Source: Atrichornis clamosus
Taxonomy: Eukaryota; Chordata; Aves; Passeriformes; Menuridae
NCBI GenBank assembly: GCA_013400975.1
Contig: WBMZ01004770.1
Location: 552,700 to 616,699, forward strand
Reading direction: 5' to 3'
DNA length: 64,000 bases
A model generated the notes under the pieces. That model worked only from the letters and a program-made list of their open reading frames with translations, was not told the DNA's origin and ran no database searches. Shown piece after piece: positions 1 to 13,329 of this stretch. How positions within the stretch are numbered: the stretch's first letter is position 1; each line of letters starts with the position of its first letter. Both the position numbers and the translations under genes were made by a program.

Positions 1-3000
1 TTTTATGTCTGTTCCACCAACACATTGTGTGTTTCTGGTTCAACCCCACCTGAATAATTTTTCCAGTTTTCCATTCAGCCACCAGACCCAAGGGAACACG
101 TCCGTACAGCTCCTGCAGTTTAACAGCTCTATTGTTTTCGGTTGACTCCTGTGAAACTACCTTTGCTGGGAGTCAGCCACGTGGCTTTGAGTCTCCCTGA
201 ATCAATGCCTAAACAAACTTTGGGAAGTCAAACCAGGTGATGGGCAGAGCCCGGCGGGGAGCCCTGGAATCCTGGCTGCTCCTTTGGTGCTCTGAGTTCA
301 AGACCAGGAATATCCTCCAGGTTTGCTGAGCTCTCTGCAACGCATCTGGCTTAAGAAGGAAGGATGGGGACTGAAAGTGGAATTATTTTCTTTTGCAGCT
401 TTCTATGCTTATGACCCAAATTGGGGAAGTGTGTAAACTGAAAGAAATGCCTGGGTGGATTTGAAACTGAGATCAGGGCTACATTTTTCAGTGGTTCCTA
501 TATTAGTTTAAAATATTATTCTCCCTCTTATGAGCATAACTTCCTTTAAATAAATACACAGATAACTTCTCCTAGTTGCCAAGAGTTTTCCCACCTTGTT
601 ATAACACCTCCTCATAATAATGCAAAATAAGGGATAAAATAAAAATGGGTTGAAATTATTTTGCAATGACTACTTTAACAATTAATCTGTTCAGGGAACA
701 ACAAAGACATAAATTTAAACATATACCTCTAAACAGCATAATTACCTTTTAAGTTTCAAACTCTACTAATGAAAAAAGATTCCAACCAGCCAAGAGAGAA
801 GGAAACATGATCCAAAGGATGCTTACTACATACCAAAATATTTTCCACCAAAGTTTTATTAACTTCCCAATGCCATGTGATAGGTATCTGCAGCTCACTC
901 ATACTGCCTTAATTTGTTGCTCCGTGTGACAAGTTGTAGTCTGACCTAGCCTGACATGCCATGGTATGCACAGCACACACATATCATGATAAGACAGTTG
1001 GAAACCAAAGACAAACAGCCCCAAAGAGAGAGTTAAACAGCATAATCCAGCAGTGGCCTGCATCCGTCAGAGGGAGAGTATTTGGAATGGCACACCTTCC
1101 ACTTGCAAGTGAATAAATACTGATTGCACACTATAGCTGGGAGTGAACAAGATAGCACAGTGTTCCCACGGACAACTTTTTTTCTTCTCCTCCCTGTGCA
1201 TCAGTTACATTCTTTGTAATGGCATCTCTTAATATCAATATATAGTGAAAAAACAGGGTGTCTTGGACTGGTAAGGACAACTGAAAGGAGAAGATGGAAT
1301 CTCTTGCTGCCCACTGCAGAACGAGACAAACCCAGCTGCTGCTGCTGCTGTAATACAATGCTCTGTCAGTGAAGATCTTCTGTTCTTTATTACGTTGGTA
1401 AAAGCACCAGCAACTCAACCAGCTTCATTGCTGGCCAACTTCAGGTTCCTCCTCTAAGGACAGAAAATTTTTCTGGGCTATAACTGAAGTGGTTTCATTG
1501 TCCAGGATTCCTCGGGCAAAGGGGATAAACTCTTCAGTGTTTGGGGTTCTGAGGGGAACTGCTGCCCAGCTGAACCAGTGTTAGTTGCATTCACATTACT
1601 AAAAATTCAGTAGGAAACAGTCAACTTTTGTCATTTAGTGAAAGAAGGTGTTGGTAATTATGACAATGAACTCACTCTGAAGGGATGATTATAAAACACC
1701 ACAACAAAAACATGTCTGTTTTACTCCTCATATCTCAGGTATCACATCTGAGGGGTTTCTGAGGTCCTGGGATCCAGAGGTTTGGGGCATTACACAAATC
1801 TGAGTTTCATGCCTAGAAAACTGCCACACACTAACACAGTGCTTTTTATCACCTGTGTTTGGGCCACAAAAGAATGTAAAAATCCAGGTAAACATGGCAG
1901 TAATTTGCAACTAATTCTTCAGTGTTTGTTTCATAAAGACTGGTGTTTTGACCAAGAGAAGGCTGCCTTCCCTTTGGTCCCTTTGAATTCAACATTGTGA
2001 GGGCCTAGCTGAGAAACTGAGAATTTCAGTTTATCTTACAGTTTGTCTTAAAGTGCTCTTACAGCTGTGTCTGTAGTGTTGTACTGCCTTGCTTTGAGGA
2101 CCTGGGATGAAGAACTGGGCATGTGCTGGATCTGCTCAGTGTTTCTACAGACTGTGCAGGATGATCACTCATCTGGAAAGAAACACTTTCCACTCTACGT
2201 GAGCATCAGTGGAAATGCAGATAGTTTCAGAGCTGTCCTCTTTTTATCATAGAAGAGTGACATTCTCTATGGACCTGCTCCAAAGCCTCAGTGTGTCAAT
2301 GAAAGGACTCCCATGCAATTCAGTGTGGCTTGGAGTGGTTCCTAAAATTGGGAACAAAGCAGCAAACTTCATAATTCTTCTGATGTGGTCCTTAAAGTGA
2401 GAATTCAGACCCCATGGGACAAAGGTTTGTGATTAGAAAGATGATTTGGCCTCTCTTTCTTCCTGAACTGAACCATTTAGGTCTTACTGAAGAGTCATTC
2501 TTTTAGAAAAATCATATGCCAGTCAGCACAGGAGATAGCTGGTCTGTTAAATGCTACATTATGCCTTTTACTTTTCATTATGGGATGAGATTTGATTAAG
2601 GCAGCCAATGACCCTGTGCTTAGAAGCAGAAGGAAAAGAAAAGCAAAAAAAAAGCTAATGGAGCCATAGAGCTAAAATATGTTGCTGAGAAGTGAAACAA
2701 TTGAAGGTGCAGAGGAGAGAGGAATTACCACAGCACAGTTGGCAGTGAAGTGGTGTTGGGAGCCTTTTACCTGCCATAAAGCATATGCTGGCACTATGTC
2801 ATCCTCCACCTTGGCCATAACGCAGACCCTGTGTGTGCAGGAGAGCTTCCCAGCACGAGAGCAGAGGAGCACACGGGTGCCCACACTCCAGAATCCCAGG
2901 CAATGCTGACCAGCAGCTGCTGCTCTCGGCAGCCCAGTGCCTGGTTATGGCTACACTCCTACAGCTTTCCCAGGGAGGTTTTTAAAGGCACTTAGGAAAT

Positions 3001-6000
3001 GAACAGGAATTGTATGTCCATGTCCCTTTGTGCCATCGGCAGAAAACCACTTTTATTTCCTTTCCTCCTCTCCCTTTAGACCTTCTCCATGTCCCCCAAA
3101 ATTTGATGTGTTGGAGCCCACTGGGAAGGGAAAGACTGCTCTCTGCACAGCTTTCTGTCACGGCTCTTTCAGCATTTGACTCAAGTGTAGTTTGGCTCCA
3201 TCACTCCCTGAGTGCCCTGGAGGTGCCTGACTCCCAAGGCACGTGACGTGAGCCATCGTGTTGATATGTGGAGCCTCTTCTCCAAACTGCTCTGTATAAG
3301 TCATTCAACCTTTTAATTTGATTAGGAGGTTAATTTGCATGGTACTGTGTGTATTCTTTTACTGGAATATATACTATGAAATGTATGAGCTAAGTTAATC
3401 CAAAGCTAAAGAGGCCAATAAAAGCCAGTTCCTTAAGGAGAAAGAAAAAAGAGCAGAGCTCAATGGAAGAAAAGCTTGGTCCCAGTCCAGAGTCCTGACT
3501 CATTGTTAGCCTCCAGAGCGTCCTGACGAGCATCAACGTGTCCTGGAATAAATGTGATTTTCCTACCGTATTAATGAAAAAAAAATAAAAAATGTAATGC
3601 TCAAACAATAGGACATACCATAAAAATTTCCACGGAGGAGTGAGGCTCCATCATAAGCTCATGTCGGAATGATTTCCATCCTGTTCACAGAATCTGAGCA
3701 TGTGGTGGAGTGGCATGACTTTGTGCAGACTGTGGAAAAGTGAGCAGCTCTTATAGGTGTGCAGGCTGTTTCTTCTGTACCAAATGCTTCAGAAAGCTGG
3801 GAAGCAGAATATGAAATATATTCCTGTTAATGGGAGCCACCCAGTCAAGAGGGAGCACTAGGAATGTACTGTAGAGCTGCAGAGAAGCATTAAGACCTCG
3901 TGAAAATCTCAAAAATGCTTCAATGGCTTTCTACCCGTGTCTCTCCATAACTATAATCTCAAAAATATATATAATTTAGAAGTGACGGCGCCCTGGAAGC
4001 TTGACTAGTGTGAGCTCACAGTTATCTTTTGCTTGATCCTGTGAAATAAATTATAAGCAGCAAATCCCAACTGCAGATAAATTCTTCTCCATCTGTTTTC
4101 CTATAAGAGAAAAAAATGTAGAATTGCTTTCATGCAACAATTGCACAAGCAAGTCATAAGCTTGGAGACGAAAGAGAAGAAAGCTAGAATGTTTTCTGGT
4201 TTAATGCCAAAGATTTTTAAGATAAAAATTCTCTGAAAGTAACTGCAATAAACCAATGACTGTTGAGCTTAAACAAAACTCCAGTCAAGTTACATTCAAT
4301 TTGACTTAAATATTTCTTAGGAGAAAAAGAAAACATAAATGCAAGAAAACAAAATCTTTATGTCTTAATTGTCTTCTTTTTCCCACAATGTGCCCTACAC
4401 TGAAATGAGGTAATTTGGATTTTACTAACCAGTCCAAGTACAGTGCAAAATATATTTCAGGGTAGAACAAGAGTTCACATCCCAAAAACAAAGGAGTTAG
4501 CAAAAATATAAAGCTGCATGAGACTGAATACACTCAATGCCTAGGGAAGTATAGTTTTACCTGTCAGAAGCAAAAAAGTTGGTCTGCATCCATTACATAG
4601 ACATAAACTAATCTCAGCAAGGGCTGCACAACAGCTAAAGCCTGAGAAAATACAGGCTGAACATAGCAGAAGTGTTCCTAAAACAGAATTGTTCTTTTTT
4701 TACAACAAAAATTTTGCTACACTTAAAAATAAAACAGGTACAGTCTTGTGTGAATCAATAATACGTGTAGTAAAAGTGACAAAACATGCGTATACAGTTA
4801 TAACTACAGCCTGCAGGTCACTTAAATGCCTTGCATGGACAGTCCAGAAAGAGAACATGACCAGGCACTATGAATAAGTGCCTGAATAAATAGGAATGAT
4901 GTAGAAGCAAGGCTAATGAAAAGTAAACATTCTCGTTAGGAGCTGGAGTGACAGTAAGAATTAAATTGATCCAGAGTTTCAGGTAGACAAGGGAGAGAAC
5001 ACATACTGCAGACTTTGCATATGAGTATCTGGCAGGGATCTAAAACACCAAAAAATTAAAGTAGTTACACCTGCCCCTCTTTAATCTCGGCGTGCTTGTT
5101 TAGGACTTTGTAGGCAGTGAAGAATTTTTCCACTTTCATATTTGTTGCGTTTTTACAGTCTCTATTAAACATCTATCAGAAGTGCTCTAACCCCACTTGA
5201 AATCCAAAGCCCAAAAATGCATAAAGGAAAATAATCCAAATGTCAAATGCAACCATGAGCAGTTGGTCAATCCATCCAAACAAAAGCAATTAAGCCACAT
5301 CCTCTTCTTTCCTCTCTGGAGACTCACGTACACCTAAAAATAACCCACCACGGGCACTTTAAGGAAAGGGAAGTGAGGAGGAGCTGTGAGTTTTGACCCC
5401 ATTCTAGAAAACAAATTTTCTCCAGGCATTTTGGTGAAAGTGCATCAGTTGGTGACACCCCAGTGCAAAAGTTTATGTGAATAATCTGAATTAAACTCAG
5501 GGCTCAGACGGAGCACACAATGCCACTTGCAACGCGTATGAGCAACTTGGGAGGCTGTAACAACCCCACTTTGCAACCTCTGAAGTGTTCCTGCTGTCCT
5601 GCAAGAGTATCTTCTGCATGATTTCACATCAAGTCGGTGTTGGAAAAGCCATGAAAAACTGGGTTGAGTTTTCCTCCTGATAAAACAGTCTGCTCATGGC
5701 CCACGGGCACTGGGTCTCCGCTGTCCTTGCCCATGGCCTCCCCAGCAGCAAGGGATGGTAACAGCACCCATCTAATCCACCTGCTGCCCCAAATAAGTGT
5801 GAAATCATAAATATGCTTTGGCAGGATGTATTTAGGCGACAGTTTTGGAGAAAACAGTTTTCTATTGACAACCTTGCTCCAAAGACACTGGCAAAATTAG
5901 CTGGTGTGTCGTGGCCACTGAGGGAGGAGTCCTGTGCTGTCTGGGGACTTCCTCTGGCAGACACTTTGTGGGGGTGATTAATCCCAATGATCTGACCAGG

Positions 6001-9000
6001 GATGCTCTTATGTGTGAAGTTAAATATGTGCCTGCTTGCAGGATGAGGGGCTTTATGTATTTATTCCTTATGCCCTTGAAAATCTAGGTTTCATGTGTAA
6101 GTACTTAGTTAATGTGATTTATTCCTGTGTATGCTTTCCTGAATGTGAAGTCACTATGAATCTACCTGAAATTGTCTTTTGCAAATGTGTTGGTTTCAGT
6201 TTCAGTAAGAAAGTTGTTCCTGTTAGTACTGCTGGGCATTTCTTTTGTTCATTTTCCTTTGTCAGGGGCTGAGAGCACAGTGGCTGCAGCTTTCATGTGA
6301 TCATTCTTGAAATTGCTTCGTGCTTGGAGAAATGTGTAGGTGTTCTGTGCAACTTCTTTAAAGAGTAAGTGAAAACAGTACTTCAAGAATAAACGTATAT
6401 ACCACAAGATTCTGCTTCTTCCTGCCATTTTAGTCTCTCATTCATCTAATGAGCTTGTTTTTACTCCCTATCTTTCATTCCCCACTCTATATTAACAAGT
6501 TTTCCCTTGATTTCATTGATTCTCCTTGCCCACAGTGGCCTTTTTAAATAATTTATTCAATATGTTCATTCTTCTGAAAGTACAGCCTGCCAAGAGAGGT
6601 TGTGGAATAGTCATCACTGGCTCACCTAGACACCCATCTATTAGGGATTATTTAAGGATAAGGAAATCAATCCTTCTGTTATTCATGGGGAGGAGGGGAT
6701 GGATTAAACGACCTGGTAGAATAGTGCCCTCTAATTCAAATTATTCTGTTTTGGGTTCTGTTTCTCTTTTTTTTCTTGGATTTGGGTTGCTGGGGTTTTG
6801 TTGTTGTTGTTGTGTGTTTTTAATTTTGTTTTTGTTTTGTTCTAAATTCTTTTTGATCTCAATTTCCTAATTTTTATTTTTAAGATAATGTTCTCTTGTG
6901 TTCGTGTTCTTTGAAAGTATGGAGAATTTGCATGAACCAATTTTTATTAGTTCCCTTGAGAATGTTAAAAACTTCAATTAGGTCACAGCGAAGTCTCTTT
7001 TCCAGAGTGAAATTCCTTAATCTTCCTTAATAACTTAAATCTTTGAGAAGTGATGTTGTTCTGCAATGCATTTTCCTCAAAAGTAATTATATACCGGCTA
7101 AGTTGCTACATAATAGCCAGTGCTGTGTTGTGCTCTGGGCATAATCAGTCCTTGGTTTTGTGGAGCCTATTAGCCCTGATGGGCTGGGAACACATGACTG
7201 TCAGGACGGAGTTGCAGGCTGGGAGATAGGAATTTCCAGCTTCCAGGAAGCCGGCATTTTCTGTTTGCACAGGAGCCTCTCGCAGCGTAAGCTGATATTC
7301 TGTCCGCATTTCTTAGTAGATCTGCTCAGTTGTAATTTTAGGATTATTTTAACAACAGCAGGCAAGGAAATCCACGAGGCAAATGTGAGTTAACAGGCTG
7401 AGGAATGATGCAAGCTCTGCCTTTTGCTTCATGCATGTATTATTATCATCCTTGCCCAGTGTTTGCTATATTTTCCAGCAGAACGCACCAAGCTGTTTAA
7501 TACTGTAAGTAATAAAAAGCCAAAACTCCAGTATTGATCCTGGTGCAGTAGGGAGCCAGAATCCCTCACGTCTGGAAGAGACTCCCCTTCGTGGCTGCCC
7601 TTGTGCTGTTTCTTCTGTCACTTAGCTTTGGGGTCGTTGCATAACCACCCCGAAACACTTCTACTTTCTGGAATTAAGGGAAAAGAGCCCTCCAAATCCT
7701 CTTAGGAAGCTTTGAAAAAACTGCTTGCTTTCCTGTGTGCAGCAGTGACCACACCGTCAGTGCATCGTCGGGAGCAGGAGCAGCTCTGCTCCATTTCCTT
7801 GGCCTCTGTTTTCTGACCATGAGCTCATTGTGCCTCAGTGTCGGCCTCCAAAGGGGTAAAAAGAGACACATTGGGCTATAACATAAAAGTAAATTAATGC
7901 CAAAATGGGTTGTTTCTTGAAGAGAAGCATCCAGAACAGTTTTATCTCACCTGAAAGTACATAAAGAAAATTATGGAGGGCTCCATAGACCGTATAAATT
8001 CAAAGTTTCCTACCTGCTCTGTTGTAAGGATTAGGATGATCTTCTTGGCAATCCACAAAAAAAAAGAAGATTGAACATGTTGGTAGGAGGGGTGAGGTGC
8101 AGGGATCAGTAAATATTCAAGTTTTCCCTTGAATGTCTCATGCATCCTATATTCCTCTTCCTGGTCTATGTGATCTTAAAAAGTATGGGATTGAGGCAAA
8201 ATCTCATGGCCCAGGCATTCTCCAACATGAAAAACTGCCATTAAAGAGCTTCTCTTGTTTCTTAATCCTCCAGTTTTATGAGTTCATTTCTACTCTGTGT
8301 GTCTTCAAAATGTTTGCTCATTTTATGGACAACGAGATGCAGATGTTTTGCAATTAAGAGTGTAAACATTCCACTTAAGCAATAAGAGTTTATAATAAGG
8401 CTTCATCTCAGCCTGGTTGATGCTCTTCATGGGCACAAGGTGGTTCATGCTGAAGTTGGCATGTTGTTCAGCCGTGTCCTCTTTCCACATACAGTACATA
8501 AAGGTGGGGTTTTTGGAAAAACATGAGAGGTTTGGTTACTGTCTTTAATCCCTTCCAGTTGAAGAGAAAATCAAGTGGGTTTCATAAAGCAGCAAAAGCT
8601 GCTTCCTGCACCCACCTTGTCGCTCTTGTAACTTCATGCCCTGCTCTGCATTCTCCTGATTCTTTTTGCCACTTCTGGAGCATTGCCTCTGCTAATAAAG
8701 GTACTTCTATAACTCAGCTGTCCATTAAGTCATGATGAGAAGCCCTGCTCTTCCAGTCCTCCTTTTTTCTGGAATAAAGTCCCTTTAATCATTCTGTAAT
8801 AATTACAGTGATGTTTTCCCTCAGCCCTATAGGCATTATTTTGAGGGCAGGCGCTGCTGCGGCACTGACTTTATGGATGTGCGTGATTTTGGCAAGGAGA
8901 AGAGGTTCAAACACTTCTGTCCCTTTGCTGTATTTCCTGTGAAGCTCCATATGCCTCATTTCTGCTCTGTAATCTGTGGTCAAGTTTCTCCACACACACT

Positions 9001-9650
9001 CGACTACAGCAGCCTGGAAGTGGCAGGATCAGAACTGCTCCTGCTCCACTCAGCAGAGCAGCCCAGTTCCTGACAGAGAGGTGACACCCCTCACCTTTCT
9101 GTCCCACTTGGTCCCCTGACAAGGAAAAGACACTGAAGAGAGGATGGGACCAGAAGTGTCTCCAAGGCCCCATTTCTAAGCAAGTCATCCTCTGATGGCA
9201 CTGGACTGGTACTCTTCTGGGGGTTGAAGCCTTCTCCTGCATCAGCAGTTGCCTGTCCAAGTGTAGCGGGGGTCACCCTCTGATGAGACACACCCTTACG
9301 GATCAAACTCAGAGCTCATGCAAGGAATGGTTCCAGGACAGCATCTTCAGACTTTGTTTTGTATCATATCAGGCTTCTATTATATAGTCTTGCCATGCCA
9401 GGATATTTTTACTGTCCTAGAGACTGGAAACAAAAGAATACTTTGTCTCTTGGCTGGAGGCTTTGTTCAGTTTGTTCCAGTTTAATTTAACTCTGGTTGA
9501 ATTCAGTGCATCCAGTTGCTAGGCTTAGCTTAACTTTGGGACATACACTTACCCTGCTATGACTGTTTACTTCAAATATTGTGCTTTAGCAAAACAGCCC
9601 CTGCTTGTCATGACTGAATAGCTGCTTTCTTACAACACCCACTGAAAGGC
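1..9650. other. Noncoding stretch, no gene found
   Basis: I see no supportable exon, RNA gene or clear transposon in this stretch. Open frames are all under 120 codons, occur on both strands and show no recognisable domain. Minor low-complexity features are a (CTG)5 run at 1336-1350 and a T/G-rich tract at 6763-6842 that includes (TTG)5 at 6798-6812. A faint similarity to the 3' half of a MIR-type SINE around 7795-7870 is too weak to call. The segment is ordinary AT-leaning vertebrate intergenic or intronic DNA. Confidence 0.75.
6763..6842. repeat. T/G-rich low-complexity tract with (TTG)5
   Basis: A T-run interrupted by G leads into five perfect TTG units at 6798-6812, followed by further TTTTG-type units. 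It is a simple repeat. The 114-codon plus-strand open frame that spans it (6526-6870) is opened by this T/G richness and is not evidence of a gene. Confidence 0.7.
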
Positions 9651-9942
9651 ACTACAGGAAAAAGAGGTCAGATTCACAGGGATTTTAAAATTATTATTTT
9701 TGTTTTAAACCTGGCAAAAAATGTAAGTTTTAAAAGTTTACACTACAACCTTTGTTATAGTCAACAATAACAAAGCTCATAGCAGGACTAGAAGTTCCAT
9801 GGCACTTATATTAATATTATAAGGAAATGCAAAGCACTTAAGAGTCCTGTTGTACAGCAATGTACGGAAGTCCTTATCTGGAGTCCTAAGGGTCAAGTTT
9901 CTGGCACTATTAGTCACGTTATTTATATATTTATGGACACAA

Positions 9943-9985
9943 ATGTATGTGTATATATTACATGTGTGCACACACACACGTGCAC
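9943..9985. repeat. Alternating purine-pyrimidine (TG/CA) tract
   Basis: From 9943 to 9958 and again from 9959 to 9985 the bases alternate purine and pyrimidine without exception, with one phase break (TT) between. The second part contains the 12-bp self-complementary core TGTGTGCACACA at 9963-9974 followed by a short CA run. Such tracts are typical dinucleotide microsatellites, and alternating TG/CA DNA is known to favour left-handed Z-DNA under supercoiling. Confidence 0.75.
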
Positions 9986-10959
9986 CCTGGCCATTGCTCA
10001 ACCCCAATGTTGCACAGAGTCTGGCTGCAGAGAGCCAAAGGAAATCATGCCTGGAAAGATCATGAGCTCTGTGTGTGCAGGCAGAGGGGAAGCAGCGAGC
10101 TGGGGAATGCAGTGTCACCACACATGAGGCTTGCGCTGGTTACAAGATGTTTCTGTTTCTGTCTTGTTACTGACAGAGAAATAAAGGGGGAGAAGGAAGA
10201 GGCAGTGTGTGAAGAAAGGATCTTTCCCATAGATGTCTTGTGATTGCTGAGTTTTGAGTTTCAGGACTGTGATCCTTGCATGGAGCTCATTCAGTGGAGA
10301 AGGTAGAAACTCACACAATAATGGCATTTCCACACAATTAAGACAATCTGCCTTTGACAGGAGTAGATGTCCACCACTACAACAAAGAAGGCAAAAATGT
10401 GTTGGTTTATAAACCTGTTTTCCTCCAGAGAACCAAAATGCCATCTCTGGGGACTGCCTGCCCTTGCCCTCCTGAGGTGAGATCACTACATTCCAACACC
10501 TCACACACAAAGATTTCAAACACGGGAAAATTGAAATTGTCTCAGGTACAAGTTTATCCCTGTTGTTTAAGAGGTTGAAAATTACTTTCTTTCTTATTTC
10601 CCTGGATATCTAGGAGGTGACACATAGCATAAAATTGCTGGACTGGGACTCACAGATTTCACAGGAGGTAGCGTTGACTCACCCATGTCAATACAACACA
10701 AGCTTGGATTTGGAGGAGGAGGAGGTCTAAAAATACCCGGGGTGTCAGCTGCCTCTAATGAAGACCTGCTGGCTGAGACCAGCTGTGGTTTCATGTGTGA
10801 CTCCTGTGTGCCTGTGCTCAGGAAGGACTGATCCATGGTTATCCTTTATGCAAACCTTCTATCAGCGGTTTTGGTACCTCCTGATCTGATACTGAATGAT
10901 TGTGGCTAAGCTGTGGAACAACAGCTTGTTTGTTATGTTTGGGGGAAAAAAGATGGTTC
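9986..10959. other. Noncoding stretch, no gene found
   Basis: No exon or repeat is recognised. Open frames of 60 to 134 codons lie on both strands and overlap one another, the pattern expected of random open frames. A short purine run of GGA units lies at about 10709-10725. Confidence 0.65.
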
Positions 10960-11290
10960 TTCATCATATCCCAGTGTTCCTGATTATGTGTGACAAACTG
11001 GAGCTATGTAACCCAAACCATTAATGACCTTATAGCGCTTTTTAAAGCCCGTCGGTATCATGATCCTTATTTTGCAACATTTTTATGATTAAAATGTTAT
11101 GGGAGGCGAGCTGATTACCCAAGCCGGGTTTGTTGAGTGGGTGTCTGCGGTGGACAATGGTATCAGCCTGTGTGCTCCTGCCGGGCTGAGCCTCTCAGTG
11201 GCTCCCAGCAAACAAAGCTCAGCTGAACTCGCGGTGACCCAGTTGTCTGTGCTAATCGCTCGCTGATTACTGGCTAATCAGTGCCTTGTT
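10960..11290. promoter_or_regulatory. Enhancer-like segment with repeated CTGATTA motifs
   Basis: This segment has mixed composition, little low-complexity sequence and a concentration of homeodomain-type core motifs: CTGATTA at 11111-11117 and 11263-11269, its complement TAATCAG at 11275-11281, and GCTAATC at 11251-11257. The pair at 11263-11281 forms a perfect 7-bp inverted repeat with a 5-bp spacer. A SOX/TCF-type AACAAAG lies at about 11210. This texture resembles conserved noncoding elements near developmental genes. Function and conservation are inferred and untested. Confidence 0.3.
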
Positions 11291-11819
11291 TAGAGCAACC
11301 AAGCCAAAACCACTCTTTGCTACGCAGCACTTGGAAAGGGGGATGCATTTTTTTGGTCGTCCTCATCGCTGTGCTGTGACTGCAGTCGAGGTGGGCGATG
11401 GGTCGCAGACTTGTCCCACGCTGTCCCTGCGGCTGTGGGGAGCCCAGAAGTGTTGGCTGGGTGCAGACTTCCCTGGTCCTTTGCTCTGTAGTCCCATGCG
11501 ATGGAGAAAGCAGCTTGTACCCATTCGTAGCGTTATCACCCTCGCTGACTGTTCTGAGAGGACTGAAGTGCCGTCTGGAGTCAGCAGGATAGATTTTTAT
11601 TTTCCCCTCTAATTGCCTCAGAGCAGTGGAGCCACTCAAGGCTGTGGTCTTGGTTCACTTTGCATGGAGTCCAATTCAACATGGAGCCGAGGGGGAAGGA
11701 ATCCACGCCGGTATTTCTGCAAATATTCACTTAGTAGGTGTTTGAAAGAAAAAAACACTGTTTAAGTGTGACCTTTTGCTACCAGATTTTTGTGCAGGCA
11801 AGAGATGGAAGCTACAAGC

Positions 11820-12075
11820 CTTCGTGTGATAGCTGCTCCAAGAAGAGGATCGCATTTGGCAGCGTGCTGCGTGATTCAGCAAGCAAAACGTGACTCTTAA
11901 AAGCTAATATTATCCTTGTCCTTGGCCAGAAGGGTGCAGACAATGGCTCAGCCTTTTTGCCAGCATGTTTATTAAAGGGTTAATCAGCTATATAAGGTTA
12001 AATTTCACCCTGGGGATTTTTAGCACAGGCTTTTTGGCCAAACTTATCTTGCTGTCAAACAAATACCTGTAGTTT
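11820..12075. promoter_or_regulatory. Enhancer-like segment with MAF-type half-site palindrome
   Basis: The core at 11865-11881 has TGCTG and CAGCA half-sites, as in MAF recognition elements, but with a 7-bp centre instead of the usual 3 or 4 bp. A TATA-like TATATAAG lies near 11990, and a GATA-type TTATCT lies near 12043. The segment has little simple repeat. The motif grouping suggests regulatory DNA, but each motif alone is short enough to occur by chance. Confidence 0.25.
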
Positions 12076-13329
12076 TAAAACAGGAAATAGATATTTTTTG
12101 TGCTTTACAACTTATGATGAGGGACACATTCACAACATGAGCTATCCTGATCTTGCTGATCTAAAAAGCACTACAGTGACAGCAAGAAAAAATCATTTAG
12201 TAGAAACCTACCAGTTCTGACTTTTGACGTTTTAAAACTTGTTTGTGTTGTAAGTACATTATGATCTAATAGTTTTTAAAGAGCATGAAATGTGTTTTTC
12301 ATGCGATATTTTATGTTCCCTTCTTTTGTCACTTTGCTAATGCAGCCACAAGAATAACCTACACTCAAAAGTGGGATGTTGTGTTCTTGTATACCCCAGG
12401 TTAGTTAATCTGTGTCCTACATACCTTAACTTTTAGCTTCTTTAAGTCAACATGGAAAGGCTTCTGATCACATGTGAAAATTAGTTTAATATACCACTTT
12501 GCTAAAAACACTGTATCTTCTGATCTTACCAGCAGTTTCTGTTCATTTGAGGTGCCAGACAGGAATGACAAGATAAGAAATGAGGCTTATTAGCAGAAAT
12601 ATTGTGTATGAATAAAGTGATCAGCCTTCAGTTTATTCTCCCTCGCCAGTAAGCATGAAAGTGAGATGGTTTTTCTTGGTGTCTATCAGAGAAAAAGTAG
12701 ATGCCTGATGGTTTGAAATACATTTAGGTCTGATTGAAAACACCATGGTCCCCTGTCACCTTAAGATCTATAAACTATGGATTTCCATGGACCACAGGGA
12801 GTGAAAAGTGGGGTTGACCCCAAAGATCTGCAGACTTCCAAGCTGGCTGACATTCTGATGGATCTGTCAGCCATAAACTTGGATACACGTCCATTCACAC
12901 TTATCATAGAGTATAGAATAGCAGGGCTAAGCTTTGCTTAAGGAACTTGCTATTAGAAATATGCCAGGACTTCACAATAAAAGGCAAAATCTATTAAAAT
13001 TTATGGGGTTTAAAATTTCCTCACAAAGTTAAAAGTAGGCTTGTGTTTGCTTTTTTGTCTGACCCCACTCACCTTTGCCAGTGAGAAGGAGCCAATTTAT
13101 GAAGGAAGTTGGCTTTTCCTAAAGGCAGATTTGAAATTTCATGCATGATGTTAGAATTTCCTACCATTTCTGCATGCCAAGAAGGGCTCTTTCCACTCAG
13201 TTTCCCAGAAAAAAATACAACATTCAAGGTACATAGTTTTCAAAATATTGAGATAATTCAGCTACAAATATTTGCAACATTCAGCCCTGGTTGTAAAAGC
13301 AAACACTGCTCAGGGAATAGATGTCTTTG
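12076..13329. other. Noncoding stretch, no gene found
   Basis: AT-rich DNA with no recognisable exon, RNA gene or repeat. The 109-codon plus-strand open frame that begins at 13109 runs into the possible SINE remnant that follows and has no recognisable domain. Confidence 0.65.

Noticed and set aside
1336..1350. (CTG)5 run as an expandable trinucleotide repeat
   Set aside because: Only five units; unremarkable for vertebrate DNA.
7795..7870. Possible second MIR-like fragment
   Set aside because: Only a CATTGTGCCTCAGTG block resembles the family, with no supporting upstream blocks.
11274..11639. Overlapping frames of 121 (minus) and 108 (plus) codons
   Set aside because: Both strands are open over the same moderately GC-rich DNA and neither translation shows a known domain or splice-bounded exon.
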